64,000 nt of DNA from Pseudomonas sp. PSB18 (GTDB taxonomy: Bacteria; Pseudomonadota; Gammaproteobacteria; Pseudomonadales; Pseudomonadaceae): positions 682,001 through 746,000 of the forward strand of contig NZ_NOIN01000001.1 of assembly GCF_014596565.1 (NCBI RefSeq). Reading direction: 5' to 3'. The notes below the pieces were generated by a model. The model had not been told where the DNA came from and searched no databases. It was given only the letters and a program-made list of their open reading frames with translations. Position numbers and translations under genes: made by a program. Below are positions 9,336-19,476 of this stretch, one piece after another; within the stretch, counting starts at the first letter, position 1; each line of letters begins with the position of its first letter.

Positions 9336-9554
9336 CGTCCCACCTCGGCAATTGAAAAAGCCCGATCCCGACGCTTTTCCGCGGGTCGGGCGGCACGTAT
9401 GATTGCGCCTCGTCAGCGCCAGTCTGGCAGTCGCGCCATGGGTATTCAAACGGATTGTGACGCCCATGCCGCGTCAGGCTTGCCACAGACGCAGGATCAC
9501 CAGTACGGCCGTTCACACGCCGCCTGGATCGTTCATCTTCGGGAACACATCGCC

Positions 9555-10766
9555 ATGCAGGTCAGCAAATCGAACAAGCTCGCCAACGTCTGCTACGACA
9601 TTCGCGGCCCGGTGCTCAAGCACGCCAAACGCCTGGAAGAGGAAGGCCATCGCATCCTCAAGCTGAACATCGGCAACCCGGCGCCCTTTGGTTTCGAAGC
9701 GCCCGATGAAATCCTCCAGGATGTCATCCGCAACCTGCCGACCGCCCAAGGCTACAGCGACTCCAAGGGCCTGTTCAGCGCACGCAAGGCCGTGATGCAG
9801 TACTACCAGCAGAAGCAGGTCGAAGGCGTCGGTATCGAAGACATCTACCTGGGCAACGGGGTCTCCGAGCTGATCGTGATGTCCATGCAGGCCTTGCTCA
9901 ACAACGGCGACGAAGTGCTGGTGCCAGCGCCGGACTACCCGCTCTGGACCGCCGCCGTGAGCCTGTCCGGTGGCAACCCGGTGCATTACCTGTGCGACGA
10001 ACAGGCCAACTGGTTCCCGGACCTTGCGGATATCAAGGCCAAGATCACGCCGAACACCAAGGCACTGGTCATCATCAACCCGAACAACCCGACCGGTGCG
10101 GTGTACTCCAGGGAAGTGCTGCTCGGCATGCTCGAACTTGCTCGCCAGCACAACCTCGTGGTGTTTTCCGACGAGATCTACGACAAGATCCTGTACGACG
10201 ATGCCGTGCACATCTGCACCGCATCCCTGGCACCGGACCTGCTGTGCCTGACCTTCAACGGCTTGTCCAAATCCTACCGGGTGGCGGGTTTCCGCTCCGG
10301 CTGGATTGCCATCTCCGGCCCCAAGCACCATGCCCAGAGCTACATCGAAGGCATCGACATGCTGGCCAACATGCGTCTGTGCGCCAACGTACCGAGCCAG
10401 CACGCGATCCAGACGGCGCTGGGCGGCTACCAGAGCATCAATGACCTGGTCCTGCCGGCAGGCCGGTTGCTGGAACAGCGCAACCGCACCTGGGAACTGC
10501 TCAACGACATTCCCGGCGTCAGCTGCGTCAAGCCGATGGGCGCGCTGTATGCCTTCCCGCGGATCGATCCGAAGGTCTGCCCGATCCACAACGATGAAAA
10601 ATTCGTGCTCGACCTGCTGCTGTCGGAAAAACTGCTGATCGTCCAGGGCACGGCGTTCAACTGGCCGTGGCCAGACCATTTCCGCGTCGTGACCCTGCCA
10701 CGGGTCGACGATCTGGAGCAGGCGATCGGCCGGATCGGCAATTTCCTCAAGTCCTACCGCCAGTAA
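9555..10766 (+). CDS. alaA: Alanine/pyruvate aminotransferase, AlaA family
   Basis: PLP-dependent class I/II aminotransferase of 403 residues, expected to interconvert glutamate plus pyruvate with alanine plus 2-oxoglutarate. Conserved features are NIGNPAPFGF near the N-terminus, the PDYPLW substrate loop, INPNNPTG, SDEIYDK and the PLP lysine in NGLSKSYRVAGFRSGW. The sequence closely resembles E. coli AlaA (YfbQ). The ATG at 9555 gives the family length. An intrinsic terminator follows directly. Confidence 0.92.
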   Translation: MQVSKSNKLANVCYDIRGPVLKHAKRLEEEGHRILKLNIGNPAPFGFEAPDEILQDVIRNLPTAQGYSDSKGLFSARKAVMQYYQQKQVEGVGIEDIYLGNGVSELIVMSMQALLNNGDEVLVPAPDYPLWTAAVSLSGGNPVHYLCDEQANWFPDLADIKAKITPNTKALVIINPNNPTGAVYSREVLLGMLELARQHNLVVFSDEIYDKILYDDAVHICTASLAPDLLCLTFNGLSKSYRVAGFRSGWIAISGPKHHAQSYIEGIDMLANMRLCANVPSQHAIQTALGGYQSINDLVLPAGRLLEQRNRTWELLNDIPGVSCVKPMGALYAFPRIDPKVCPIHNDEKFVLDLLLSEKLLIVQGTAFNWPWPDHFRVVTLPRVDDLEQAIGRIGNFLKSYRQ

Positions 10767-10771
10767 GCCGT

Positions 10772-10804
10772 AGCGCGCGAGGCGTCTCGCCTCGCGCGCT
10801 GTTT
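10772..10804 (+). terminator. Intrinsic terminator after alaA
   Basis: AGCGCGCGAGGCG (10772-10784) pairs perfectly with CGCCTCGCGCGCT (10788-10800) over a 3-base loop, followed by a short T-containing tail, 6 bases after the alaA stop. Confidence 0.8.
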
Positions 10805-10991
10805 GATTCAGCAACATATCCGTTCCGCTGGCCCCGGCAGGCCTTCTACACTGAACCCTCAACCGCGGGCGGGCGGCGCGGCCCAACGTTCACGGGGCAA
10901 GGGCGGCATCCGGCTTTTCCTCAGTGACTTTCAGAAAAGTCTTTCATTCATTTAGGACGGCTGTAGGACACAGTTTGAAATAGTCGCTGAG

Positions 10992-11020
10992 TTGAATAGC
11001 CTGCGGCAGCACCTTATATA
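10992..11020 (+). promoter_or_regulatory. Predicted sigma-70 promoter of htpX
   Basis: TTGAAT at 10992-10997 and TATATA at 11015-11020 are separated by exactly 17 bases, 46 bases upstream of the htpX start. HtpX is often also controlled by heat or envelope stress; I did not see a convincing sigma-32 site. Confidence 0.6.
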
Positions 11021-11065
11021 CCCCGCATAACGCTACATCTTTAGCATGAGGAGATTGCTACCACC

Positions 11066-11953
11066 ATGATGCGCATCCTGCTGTTCTTGGCCACTAACCT
11101 GGCGGTCGTGCTGATTGCCAGCATCACCCTGAGCCTTTTCGGCTTCAACGGGTTCATGGCGGCCAATGGGGTTGACCTCAACCTCAATCAGCTGCTGATC
11201 TTCTGTGCGGTGTTCGGCTTCGCCGGTTCCCTGTTCTCGCTGTTCATCTCCAAGTGGATGGCGAAGATGAGCACCAGCACGCAGATCATCAGCCAGCCGC
11301 GCACTCGTCACGAGCAATGGCTGCTGCAAACCGTCGAGCAGCTGTCCCGTGAGGCCGGTATCAAGATGCCGGAAGTCGGAATTTTCCCGGCCTACGAGGC
11401 CAACGCCTTCGCCACGGGCTGGAACAAGAACGACGCACTGGTTGCCGTCAGCCAGGGCCTGCTCGAGCGGTTTTCCCCGGATGAAGTCAAGGCCGTGCTG
11501 GCCCACGAGATCGGTCACGTCGCCAACGGCGACATGGTGACCCTCGCCTTGATCCAGGGTGTGGTGAACACCTTCGTGATGTTCTTTGCCCGCATCATCG
11601 GCAACTTCGTCGACAAGGTGATCTTCAAGAACGAAGAAGGCCAGGGCATCGCCTACTACGTGGCGACCATCTTCGCCGAACTGGTACTGGGCATCCTCGC
11701 CAGCGCCATCGTCATGTGGTTCTCGCGCAAGCGCGAATTCCGCGCCGACGACGCAGGCGCACGACTGGCCGGCACCAGCGCCATGATCGGCGCCCTGCAA
11801 CGCCTGCGTGCCGAGCAAGGTTTGCCGGTCCATATGCCCGACACCTTGAATGCCTTTGGCATCAACGGTGGCATCAAGCAGGGCCTGGCTCGCCTGTTCA
11901 TGAGCCACCCGCCGCTGGAAGAGCGTATCGACGCCCTGCGTCGCCGCGGCTGA
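11066..11953 (+). CDS. htpX: Membrane zinc protease HtpX
   Basis: Inner-membrane M48 metalloprotease (295 residues) that degrades misfolded membrane proteins alongside FtsH. Two N-terminal membrane segments (about 4-22 and 36-56), the zinc motif HEIGH starting at His147, two further membrane segments (about 158-180 and 193-213), and the third zinc ligand in [10 protein letters not shown] are all present. The length matches the family. GAGGAG lies upstream of the ATGATG start. It appears monocistronic and is followed by a dispersed palindromic repeat. Confidence 0.96.
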   Translation: MMRILLFLATNLAVVLIASITLSLFGFNGFMAANGVDLNLNQLLIFCAVFGFAGSLFSLFISKWMAKMSTSTQIISQPRTRHEQWLLQTVEQLSREAGIKMPEVGIFPAYEANAFATGWNKNDALVAVSQGLLERFSPDEVKAVLAHEIGHVANGDMVTLALIQGVVNTFVMFFARIIGNFVDKVIFKNEEGQGIAYYVATIFAELVLGILASAIVMWFSRKREFRADDAGARLAGTSAMIGALQRLRAEQGLPVHMPDTLNAFGINGGIKQGLARLFMSHPPLEERIDALRRRG

Positions 11954-11992
11954 TCGGTTCGAGCGCAAAGAGGAAACCCGCAACGATGCGAT

Positions 11993-12102
11993 GATCGTTC
12001 CCACGCTCTGCGTGGGAACGCCTCAACGGACGCTCCGCGCTCGGCCTTTAGGAACGCAGAGCTTCCCAGGCTGCATTCCCACGCAGAGCATGGGAACGAT
12101 CA
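11993..12102. repeat. Dispersed Pseudomonas palindromic element
   Basis: TGATCGTTCCCACGCTCTGC at the left is mirrored by GCAGAGCATGGGAACGATCA at the right, with a nested inner inverted repeat (TCTGCGTGGGAA against TTCCCACGCAGA). It is about 110 bp long with no reading frame and looks like a non-autonomous repeat. It sits between convergent htpX and tpm. Confidence 0.75.
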
Positions 12103-12110
12103 CCCACTAC

Positions 12111-12764
12111 TCAGCGATTGGAAACCCGATAAACCCGCTCATCCAGCCTGGTCACGCCAGACTGAATGAACTTCCAGCTTTCCTCCAGCACATCCTCCTC
12201 CTGCAACACCTCCAACTGCCAGTGGTTCCCCAGCAACCGCTGCACTTCATCATCACTTACAGAAAATGGTGGACCGGACATTTCAGCCTGGTTGTATTCA
12301 AGGGTGATCAGCAATCCGGCGCAGCTTGGCAGGAGGCTTTGCAGATGCGCCGCGTACCGCTCACGCATGGGCGCAGGCAAGGCTATCAACGCCGCGCGAT
12401 CGTAAAGCGCCGTGCAACCGACCATATCTTCCGGGCTCAAGGCAAAGAAATCACCGCAGCGGATTTCGATGTCCCCGGCACGAAACACCTTGAAAGCCCC
12501 CTCCTCGCTCACACTCGGCGTCAACTGATGCTCATCGAAAAAGTCGGTGATGGCTTTTTCCGACAGCTCCACCCCCAATACTGAGTGCCCTTGATGGGCA
12601 AGCCACAACAGATCCAGGGTTTTGCCACACAACGGCACCAGCACCCGGCTGCCCTGCTCCAAGCCCATTTGTGGCCAGAAACGTTGCAGGTAGGGGTTCA
12701 CCTCCAACGAATGAAAACCGATCTGATTCGTTGACCAACGCTTATGCCAAAACTCGGGCTCCAT
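12111..12764 (-). CDS. tpm: Thiopurine S-methyltransferase (bacterial TPMT)
   Basis: SAM-dependent methyltransferase of 217 residues. In pseudomonads this family methylates thiopurines and is linked to selenite and tellurite methylation. It shows the family N-terminus ([10 protein letters not shown]), the SAM site [21 protein letters not shown], and [14 protein letters not shown] 12764 has GGAGAG upstream; an earlier ATG in the same frame lacks one. It is transcribed away from the dioxygenase gene and convergent with htpX. Confidence 0.93.
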   Translation of the reverse strand: MEPEFWHKRWSTNQIGFHSLEVNPYLQRFWPQMGLEQGSRVLVPLCGKTLDLLWLAHQGHSVLGVELSEKAITDFFDEHQLTPSVSEEGAFKVFRAGDIEIRCGDFFALSPEDMVGCTALYDRAALIALPAPMRERYAAHLQSLLPSCAGLLITLEYNQAEMSGPPFSVSDDEVQRLLGNHWQLEVLQEEDVLEESWKFIQSGVTRLDERVYRVSNR

Positions 12765-12867
12765 GATTCTCTCCAAAAATTCGATCAAAACAGGTTAAAA
12801 CTTATATTAGATTTAGATCATTGACCTGACAGAAGATGATCGCATCTTAACGCTCAGGAGCTCGTCC

Positions 12868-13635
12868 ATGCTGCCCAGCCTGTTTATCTCCCACGGCTCA
12901 CCGATGCTTGCACTCGAGCCCGGCGACAGCGGCCCTGCGCTGGCTCGCCTGGCCGCGCAATTGCCCAGGCCTACGGCCATCGTCATTGTGTCCGCCCATT
13001 GGGAAAGCAGCGAGCTGTTGGTCAGCGCCAATCCACGGCCGCGCACCTGGCACGACTTCGGTGGCTTCCCACCGGCCCTGTACCAGGTGCAATACCCCGC
13101 GCCGGGCGATCCGGAACTGGCAGCCCGGGTGGCAGACCTGCTCAACGCCGCGCACCTGCCGGCACGTCTCGACGCCCAGCGGCCATCCGACCATGGCGTC
13201 TGGGTACCGTTATCCTTGATGTATCCCCAGGCCGACATCCCGGTGGTGCAGGTTTCCTTGCCCAGCGACCAGGGGCCTGCGCTGCAGACACGGGTCGGCC
13301 AGGCGCTTGCGAGCCTGCGCCAGCAGGGCGTCCTGTTGATTGGCTCAGGCAGTATCACCCACAACCTGCACGACCTGGACTGGAACGCCGGCCCCGAGAG
13401 CGTCGAGCCTTGGGCGAAGGACTTCCGCGACTGGATCGTGGATAAACTGGCAGCCGACGACGAGGCCGCCCTGCATGATTACCGCCGCCAGGCCCCCAAT
13501 GCCGTGCGCAGCCACCCCAGCGACGAGCACCTGCTGCCGCTGTATTTTGCCCGGGGTGCTGGCGCAAGGTTCAGCGTAGCCCATGAGGGGTTCACGATGG
13601 GAACGCTGGGGATGGACATCTACCGGTTCGATTGA
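12868..13635 (+). CDS. ygiD: DODA-type extradiol dioxygenase (YgiD-like)
   Basis: LigB-superfamily ring-cleaving dioxygenase of 255 residues; the family includes plant and E. coli 4,5-DOPA dioxygenase. Metal-ligand histidines are visible in LFISHGSP, VSAHWES and SDHGVWVP, and HPSDEHLLPL is conserved. The physiological substrate in Pseudomonas is not known, so the name is by homology. It is divergent from tpm across a 103-base gap that must hold both promoters. Confidence 0.88.
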   Translation: MLPSLFISHGSPMLALEPGDSGPALARLAAQLPRPTAIVIVSAHWESSELLVSANPRPRTWHDFGGFPPALYQVQYPAPGDPELAARVADLLNAAHLPARLDAQRPSDHGVWVPLSLMYPQADIPVVQVSLPSDQGPALQTRVGQALASLRQQGVLLIGSGSITHNLHDLDWNAGPESVEPWAKDFRDWIVDKLAADDEAALHDYRRQAPNAVRSHPSDEHLLPLYFARGAGARFSVAHEGFTMGTLGMDIYRFD

Positions 13636-13656
13636 CAGGCGAACCGGGTCGCTCCT

Positions 13657-13679
13657 TCGCGAGCAGGCTCGCTCCCACA
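13657..13679. repeat. Single REP element
   Basis: TCGCGAGCAGGCTCGCTCCCAC, one copy of the main REP family, lies downstream of ygiD; no partner copy is nearby. Confidence 0.8.
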
Positions 13680-13711
13680 TTGAATCTTTGCGACCAGCAA
13701 ACGACAGGCAT

Positions 13712-13745
13712 AAAAAATCCCCGAACCAGTCGGGGATTTTTCATG
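13712..13745. terminator. Bidirectional intrinsic terminator (ygiD / deaD)
   Basis: AAAAAATCCCCG and CGGGGATTTTT pair over a 7-base loop with A- and T-runs on both sides, so it can terminate both convergent transcripts. Confidence 0.85.
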
Positions 13746-13770
13746 CTCGATCAATCAACCCAAGGGTCGA

Positions 13771-15444
13771 TCAGTCTTCGCGATAGCGACGCAGCTTGAG
13801 TTGCTTGCCGGCTACGCGAGTGTCCTTGAGCTTGGTCAGCAATTTCTCCAGACCATCTTCCGGCAGTTCCACCAGGCTGAAGCTGTCACGCACCTGGATG
13901 CGACCGATGGCTTCACGGGCCAGGCCACCCTCGTTGAGGATCGCGCCCAGCAGGTTCTTGGCGGCGATGCCGTCACGAGCACCCAACGCGGTACGGCAAC
14001 GGGCACGGCCTTCGGCCAGCGGGATCGGTGCACGACGCTCACGATCACCACGGTCCGGGCGGTCACCGCTACGCTCGGGACGATCGCCACGTGGCGCGCT
14101 GTTCGGCACCAGAGGACGTTCCTTCTCGATTGCAGCCAGGTTCAGCGCCTGACCATTGGTAGCCTTGCGCAGCAGGGCGGCGGCCAGGGCACGTGGGCTG
14201 CAACCGATATCGGCAGTCAGGCGATCGAGCAGATCACCGTGGGTCGATTCGGCATCAGCCACCAGCGGCGACAGGCTGTTGGTCAGCTTCTTGATGCGAG
14301 CATCGAGAACGGCCTGGGCATCCGGCAGGCGAACTTCAGCCACCTTCTGCCCGGTGACACGCTCGATCACCTGCAGCATGCGGCGCTCGCGCGGCGTCAC
14401 CAGCAACAGTGCGCGACCTTCGCGACCGGCACGACCGGTACGACCGATACGGTGAACGTAGGATTCCGGATCGTACGGCATGTCCACGTTGAATACGTGG
14501 GTGATGCGCGGAACGTCCAGGCCACGGGCAGCAACGTCAGTCGCCACAACGATGTCCAGGCGGCCATCCTTGAGGGAGTCGATCACGCGCTCACGCTGGT
14601 TCTGGGCAATGTCACCGTTCAGCGCAGCGGCTTTGTAGCCTTTGGCTTCCAGGGCGCTGGCCAGGTCCAGGGTCGCTTGCTTGGTGCGCACGAACATGAT
14701 CAGGGCGTCGAAGTCTTCCACTTCCAGCAAGCTGAGGACTGCGGAGGTCTTCTGGTCAGCGTGAACCAACAGGTGAGCCTGTTCGATCGCAGTGACGGTC
14801 TGGGTCTTGCTCTGGATCTTGACGTGTTTCGGGTCCTTCAGGTGACGCTCGGCGATCGCACGGATCGACTGCGGCAGGGTGGCCGAGAACAGTACGGTCT
14901 GACGGGTTTCCGGCATGGCCTTGAAGATCACTTCCAGGTCGTCCATGAAGCCCAGCTTGAGCATTTCGTCGGCTTCGTCGAGAACCAGGTGGTTCACGGT
15001 GGCCAGGACTTTTTCGTCGCGACGCAGGTGGTCGCACAGACGGCCCGGGGTGGCGACAACGATCTGTGCGCCATTACGGATGGCTTTCAATTGTGGGCCC
15101 ATCGGCGCGCCGCCGTAGACAGCCACAACCGTTACGCCCGGCATTTGCTTGGCGTAGGTTTCGAAAGCAGTTGCAACTTGCAGCGCCAACTCACGGGTTG
15201 GGGCCAGGATCAGAGCTTGCGGCTCGCGCTTGGACGGATCAATGCGGTGCAGGATAGGCAAGGCGAACGCGGCGGTCTTACCCGTACCGGTTTGCGCCTG
15301 GCCAATCATATCGTGACCGGCGAGAATGATCGGGATCGACTGCTGCTGAATGGCCGAAGGCTCTTCATAGCCGGTAGCGACTACTGCAGCGACAATATTG
15401 GGATGAAGTTCAAGAGCGGCGAAGCCGCCGATTTCCTGGGTCAT
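13771..15444 (-). CDS. deaD: DEAD-box ATP-dependent RNA helicase, DeaD/CsdA type
   Basis: RNA helicase of 557 residues, expected in ribosome assembly and cold-shock RNA unwinding. Q-motif, AQTGTGKT (Walker A), LDEADEM (DEAD box), SAT in VLFSATLP and HRIGRTGRAGR (motif VI) are all present. An Arg/Asp-rich linker (about 440-465) precedes a C-terminal DbpA-type RNA-binding domain ending at the stop. ATG 15444 gives the family N-terminus (MTQEIGGFAALEL); the frame open further upstream lacks a ribosome site. A long untranslated leader is possible, common for cold-regulated csdA genes. Confidence 0.94.
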   Translation of the reverse strand: MTQEIGGFAALELHPNIVAAVVATGYEEPSAIQQQSIPIILAGHDMIGQAQTGTGKTAAFALPILHRIDPSKREPQALILAPTRELALQVATAFETYAKQMPGVTVVAVYGGAPMGPQLKAIRNGAQIVVATPGRLCDHLRRDEKVLATVNHLVLDEADEMLKLGFMDDLEVIFKAMPETRQTVLFSATLPQSIRAIAERHLKDPKHVKIQSKTQTVTAIEQAHLLVHADQKTSAVLSLLEVEDFDALIMFVRTKQATLDLASALEAKGYKAAALNGDIAQNQRERVIDSLKDGRLDIVVATDVAARGLDVPRITHVFNVDMPYDPESYVHRIGRTGRAGREGRALLLVTPRERRMLQVIERVTGQKVAEVRLPDAQAVLDARIKKLTNSLSPLVADAESTHGDLLDRLTADIGCSPRALAAALLRKATNGQALNLAAIEKERPLVPNSAPRGDRPERSGDRPDRGDRERRAPIPLAEGRARCRTALGARDGIAAKNLLGAILNEGGLAREAIGRIQVRDSFSLVELPEDGLEKLLTKLKDTRVAGKQLKLRRYRED

Positions 15445-15840
15445 GGGTCTGCCTCTAAGTGCATCCGCAAAGACCCATGCTCCAAAGCTGCACATGCCGT
15501 GTTGAGACTCAAGAGTCGCCCTGGCAGCTTTGTCGGCGGGGATTTGCGAAAACGAATGAATGAAAAAGAACGTCGTGGAAGCATCCGTTGTGTGGACATG
15601 CAACCGAAGCTGACTTCGAAATTGCGCTACCTTGACGCGGCCCGGCTAAAGGCCGGCGCGCACTATACCGGAATTCGTCCGAAAAGGGAGATTTTTTTAG
15701 AGCCGCTAAAACGTTTCACCCATGTGGCGAGGGGATTTATCCCCGCTGGACTGCGAAGCAGGCCCATAGGGTTTTAAAGCCAACGCTTGCTTGGCAGCCG
15801 AGCGGGGATAAATCCCCTCGCCACAGGGTTCTCGGTTGTA
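15445..15840. other. Intergenic region with the deaD leader and a REPIN
   Basis: Nearly 400 bases without a credible gene. The right-hand part is a REP pair (15724-15824). The remainder is presumed promoter and leader of deaD; it contains poly-T and short inverted segments, but I could not assign a -10/-35 pair. Confidence 0.5.
15724..15824. repeat. REP pair (GGCGAGGGGATT family)
   Basis: GTGGCGAGGGGATTTATCCCC begins at 15724 and its inverse, GGGGATAAATCCCCTCGCCAC, ends at 15824. Same family as 8811-8933. Confidence 0.85.
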
Positions 15841-16596
15841 TCAGGTTGCCGGTCGGATAGCCTTGATCAACGGCAGCAACGAATAGCCCAGCCGTGGCGC
15901 CAACGCTTCGGCGCGGGCGATCAGTCCTTCCATGTCCATCGCCTGCTCCAGGTCCGCCGGCACGATCAGGATCACATTGCCCTCCTTCACCGGCAGTTCC
16001 CAGTAGTGCCGGTGGTACAGGCCACGCAACAACGCCGCGCCCAGCGGCTTGCCGTCGTCGGTGGCCCATTGGTTGATGACCAGCCAGCCACCGGGGTTCA
16101 GCCGCTTCTGGCAGTTTTCCAGGAACCCCCAGGCCAGGTGGCCGACGCCGGGGCCGACATCGGTGTAGAGGTCGACGAAGATCAGGTCCGCAGGCTCAGC
16201 GGTTTCCAACAACTCCAAGGCGTCGCCGACACGGATGTACAGCCGTGGATCGTCATCCAGCCCCAGGTACTCGATGGCCAGGCGCGGCACGTCGGGGCGC
16301 AGTTCGATGGCCTCGACGTCTTCCAGCGGCAGGAACCTGAGGCAGGCCTGGGTCAGCGTACCGGCGCCCAACCCCAGGAACAGCGCGCTTTCCGGCTGCT
16401 CGTGGCACAACGCGCCGATCAGCATCGCGCGGGTGTAGTCATACTCGAGCCAGCTCGGATCGGCCGTGAACACGCAGCTCTGCTCGATGGCATCGCCGAA
16501 TTCGAGAAACCGGTAATCGGCCACTTCGAAGACGCGGATCATACCGAACTCGTCGTGCACCTCGGCGAGCAGATGCTCGACGCGCTCCTCTGTCAT
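15841..16596 (-). CDS. Spermidine synthase-like methyltransferase-fold protein
   Basis: A 251-residue Rossmann protein of the polyamine synthase family. The nucleotide-site glycines are in LFLGLGAGTLTQ, the acidic residue in AIELRPDV, and a catalytic-region DLIFVDLYTD is present. It is shorter than SpeE and lacks a clear N-terminal beta-domain, so a true aminopropyltransferase function is uncertain; several such genes in pseudomonads are annotated only as spermidine synthase-like. ATG 16596 follows a GGAG site. It is divergent from the class II DAHP synthase. Confidence 0.75.
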   Translation of the reverse strand: MTEERVEHLLAEVHDEFGMIRVFEVADYRFLEFGDAIEQSCVFTADPSWLEYDYTRAMLIGALCHEQPESALFLGLGAGTLTQACLRFLPLEDVEAIELRPDVPRLAIEYLGLDDDPRLYIRVGDALELLETAEPADLIFVDLYTDVGPGVGHLAWGFLENCQKRLNPGGWLVINQWATDDGKPLGAALLRGLYHRHYWELPVKEGNVILIVPADLEQAMDMEGLIARAEALAPRLGYSLLPLIKAIRPAT

Positions 16597-16723
16597 TTCA
16601 TCTCCTGATGCTTGCCGGGCGGGCTGCGGCAAAAGCGCGATTGTCGACCAAGCGACGGGAACAGGTCACGCACTAATTTGCTGATAACATGGCCGTCCGA
16701 GCGTCAATCACCTAGAGATCATG

Positions 16724-18070
16724 ATGAGCCAACCCTGGAGCCCTGACAGCTGGCGCGCCCTGCCGATCCAGCAACAACCCCACTACCCCGACGCGGCGCA
16801 TCTGCTGCAGGTCGAGCAGACCCTCGCCAGCTATCCGCCGCTGGTGTTTGCCGGGGAAGCCCGGGAACTGCGCCGCCAGTTCGCCGAAGTCACCCAGGGC
16901 CGGGCCTTTTTGCTGCAAGGCGGCGATTGCGCCGAAAGCTTCGCGGAGTTCTCCGCGGCGAAGATCCGCGACACCTTCAAGGTGCTGTTGCAGATGGCGA
17001 TCGTCATGACCTTTGCCGCCGGTTGCCCGGTGGTCAAGGTCGGGCGCATGGCCGGGCAGTTCGCCAAGCCACGTTCGGCCAACGATGAAACCATCGACGG
17101 CGTGACCCTGCCGGCCTATCGGGGCGATATCGTCAACGGCATCGGCTTCGACGAGCAGAGCCGCGTACCGGACCCGGAACGCCTGCTGCAGTCCTACCAC
17201 CAGTCCACTGCCACCTTGAACCTGCTGCGGGCCTTCGCCCAGGGCGGGTTTGCAGACTTGCACCAGGTGCACAAGTGGAACCTGGATTTCATCGCCAACT
17301 CGGCCCTGGCGGAAAAATACAGCCACCTGGCCGACCGCATCGACGAAACCCTGGCGTTCATGCGCGCCTGCGGCATGGACAGTTCTCCGCAACTGCGTGA
17401 AACCAGCTTCTTCACCGCCCACGAAGCGCTGCTGCTCAATTACGAAGAAGCCTTCGTGCGCCGGGACAGCCTGACCAACGATTATTACGACTGCTCGGCC
17501 CACATGCTGTGGATCGGCGACCGCACCCGCCAGTTGGACGGCGCCCATGTCGAATTCCTGCGCGGCGTGAACAACCCGATCGGGGTCAAGGTCGGCCCGA
17601 GCATGAACCCTGACGACCTGATCCGCCTGATCGACGTACTCAACCCGGACAACGACCCGGGCCGGCTGAACCTGATCGCGCGGATGGGCGCGAACAAGGT
17701 CGGTGATCATCTACCGCAGCTATTGCGCGCCGTGCAACGCGAAGGCAAGCAGGTGCTGTGGAGCTCCGACCCCATGCATGGCAACACCATCAAGGCCAGC
17801 AGCGGCTACAAGACCCGGGATTTCGCGCAGATCCTTGGCGAAGTGAAACAGTTCTTCCAGGTCCATGAAGCCGAAGGCACCTATGCTGGCGGCATTCACA
17901 TCGAGATGACCGGGCAGAACGTCACTGAATGCATCGGCGGCGCGCGGCCGATTACTGAAGATGGGCTGTCGGACCGTTACCACACCCACTGCGATCCGCG
18001 GATGAATGCCGACCAGTCGCTGGAACTGGCGTTCCTGATTGCCGAGACGTTGAAGCAGGTTCGGCGCTAA
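16724..18070 (+). CDS. Class II 3-deoxy-7-phosphoheptulonate (DAHP) synthase
   Basis: First enzyme of the shikimate pathway: condenses phosphoenolpyruvate with erythrose-4-phosphate. The 448-residue product is of the plant/PhzC-like class II type. Key blocks are [25 protein letters not shown], the metal-binding Cys in that first block, [20 protein letters not shown] (metal and phosphate site), [10 protein letters not shown] and [15 protein letters not shown]. There is no phenazine operon around it, so it is the housekeeping class II copy. A tandem ATG at 16721 is possible. A class I enzyme lies 12 kb away at 30522. Confidence 0.93.
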   Translation: MSQPWSPDSWRALPIQQQPHYPDAAHLLQVEQTLASYPPLVFAGEARELRRQFAEVTQGRAFLLQGGDCAESFAEFSAAKIRDTFKVLLQMAIVMTFAAGCPVVKVGRMAGQFAKPRSANDETIDGVTLPAYRGDIVNGIGFDEQSRVPDPERLLQSYHQSTATLNLLRAFAQGGFADLHQVHKWNLDFIANSALAEKYSHLADRIDETLAFMRACGMDSSPQLRETSFFTAHEALLLNYEEAFVRRDSLTNDYYDCSAHMLWIGDRTRQLDGAHVEFLRGVNNPIGVKVGPSMNPDDLIRLIDVLNPDNDPGRLNLIARMGANKVGDHLPQLLRAVQREGKQVLWSSDPMHGNTIKASSGYKTRDFAQILGEVKQFFQVHEAEGTYAGGIHIEMTGQNVTECIGGARPITEDGLSDRYHTHCDPRMNADQSLELAFLIAETLKQVRR

Positions 18071-18086
18071 CGTCTTTCAGATCGCC

Positions 18087-18172
18087 ATCGCGAGCAGGCT
18101 CGCTCCCACAGGTGTTTCGGTGAACAACATTTGTGAACAGCACGATCAATGTGGGAGCGAGCCTGCTCGCGA
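18087..18172. repeat. REP pair (GTGGGAGC family)
   Basis: ATCGCGAGCAGGCTCGCTCC starts at 18088, and GTGGGAGCGAGCCTGCTCGC starts at 18151 in the opposite orientation, between convergent genes. Confidence 0.85.
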
Positions 18173-18182
18173 TGGGGCCGGA

Positions 18183-19412
18183 TCAATCACCCGAGATCTC
18201 GGCCAACACCCCCGCCAACCGAACCCCACTCGCCCGCCGGCAATTGAGCTGAACCCGCTCCAATCCCAACCAGTCGGCCATGCGCCGCAGGTTCATCGCC
18301 AACACCTGTATTCCCTCCTCGTCCAACCCCGGCTGCTCCTCGTGCACGGCGTGCACCGCCAACCGGCCATGGGCTCGCTCTGCCCGCAGGTCCACCCGAG
18401 CGGCAATGCGTTCGTTGTGCAGGAACGGCAACACGTAATAGCCATACACCCGCTTGTGGGCCGGGGTGTAGATTTCCAGTCGATAACGGAAGTCGAACAG
18501 CCGTTCGGTGCGACTGCGCTCCCAGACCAGCGAATCGAATGGCGAGAGCAAGGCGCTGGTCGTCACGTTGCGGGGAATTTTTCCATCCGGCAGGCACCAG
18601 GCCGGTTGTTTCCAACCTTGCACCTGGCAGCGCCACAACTCGCCGGTTTCCTCCAGCTCGGCCAGGCGCGCACGGCTGTCGGCCGGATCGAGGCGGAAAT
18701 AGTCGCGCAGATCTTTCTCGGTCCCTACGCCCAATGCCCCAGCGGCATGCAACAGCAAGGCGCGTTGGGCCTGGGCCTCGTCCGGAACCGGTTGTTCCAG
18801 GACCGAGGCCGGAAGTACCCGCTCCGGCAAATCGTAGAGCCGCTCGAAGCCGCGCCGCCCGGCCACCGTGACTTCACCCGCGGCGAACAACCATTCCAGC
18901 GCATGCTTCTCGGCACTCCAGTCCCACCAGGGGCCGGCCTTTTCCGCCCGTGTGGATAGACTGCCGGCACCCAAGGCACCTTGCTCCCTGACCGCCGTCA
19001 GAACACGGCGGATAACATCCTGCCGCTCACGACCGAATCGCGCCAATTGTTGATAGATGCCTTCGCCACGGGCCGCACGGGCCATGCGCCAGCGCATCAG
19101 CGGATACATCGACAGGGGCAACAACGACGCTTCGTGCCCCCAGTATTCGAACAGCGTGCGACGCCGCCCCTGGCTCCAGGCCGCTTGATCGAGCAATTCG
19201 GGGTTGTAGTGACCGAGGCGGGAAAACAGCGGGAGATAATGCGAACGTACCAGCGCATTGACCGAATCGATCTGCAGCACGCCGAGGCGTTCGATCAGGC
19301 GGTTGAGACGTGCGGGTTGCACCGAAGCCGGCGGCAGCCGCCCATTGAATCCCTGGGCGGCCAACGCCAGACGCCGGGCCTGTTTGAGGGTAAAGGATAC
19401 AGTCGCGGGCAT
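18183..19412 (-). CDS. YcaQ-type DNA interstrand crosslink glycosylase
   Basis: HTH_42/YcaQ family protein of 409 residues. E. coli YcaQ unhooks DNA interstrand crosslinks through a QxD catalytic motif, here Gln47-Ile-Asp49 in VLQIDSVN. Other conserved segments are SHYLPLFSRLG, EYWGHEASLLP, LSPFDSLVWERSRTERLF and VYGYYVLPFLH. ATG 19412 is preceded by GGAG; an upstream in-frame start is less likely. Single-gene unit. Confidence 0.88.
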   Translation of the reverse strand: MPATVSFTLKQARRLALAAQGFNGRLPPASVQPARLNRLIERLGVLQIDSVNALVRSHYLPLFSRLGHYNPELLDQAAWSQGRRRTLFEYWGHEASLLPLSMYPLMRWRMARAARGEGIYQQLARFGRERQDVIRRVLTAVREQGALGAGSLSTRAEKAGPWWDWSAEKHALEWLFAAGEVTVAGRRGFERLYDLPERVLPASVLEQPVPDEAQAQRALLLHAAGALGVGTEKDLRDYFRLDPADSRARLAELEETGELWRCQVQGWKQPAWCLPDGKIPRNVTTSALLSPFDSLVWERSRTERLFDFRYRLEIYTPAHKRVYGYYVLPFLHNERIAARVDLRAERAHGRLAVHAVHEEQPGLDEEGIQVLAMNLRRMADWLGLERVQLNCRRASGVRLAGVLAEISGD

Positions 19413-19476
19413 GGAGATCTCCTTCTCTGCTCGCAACCTACCTCACCAGTGATCGATTTGTGTAGGGAGGGATGGC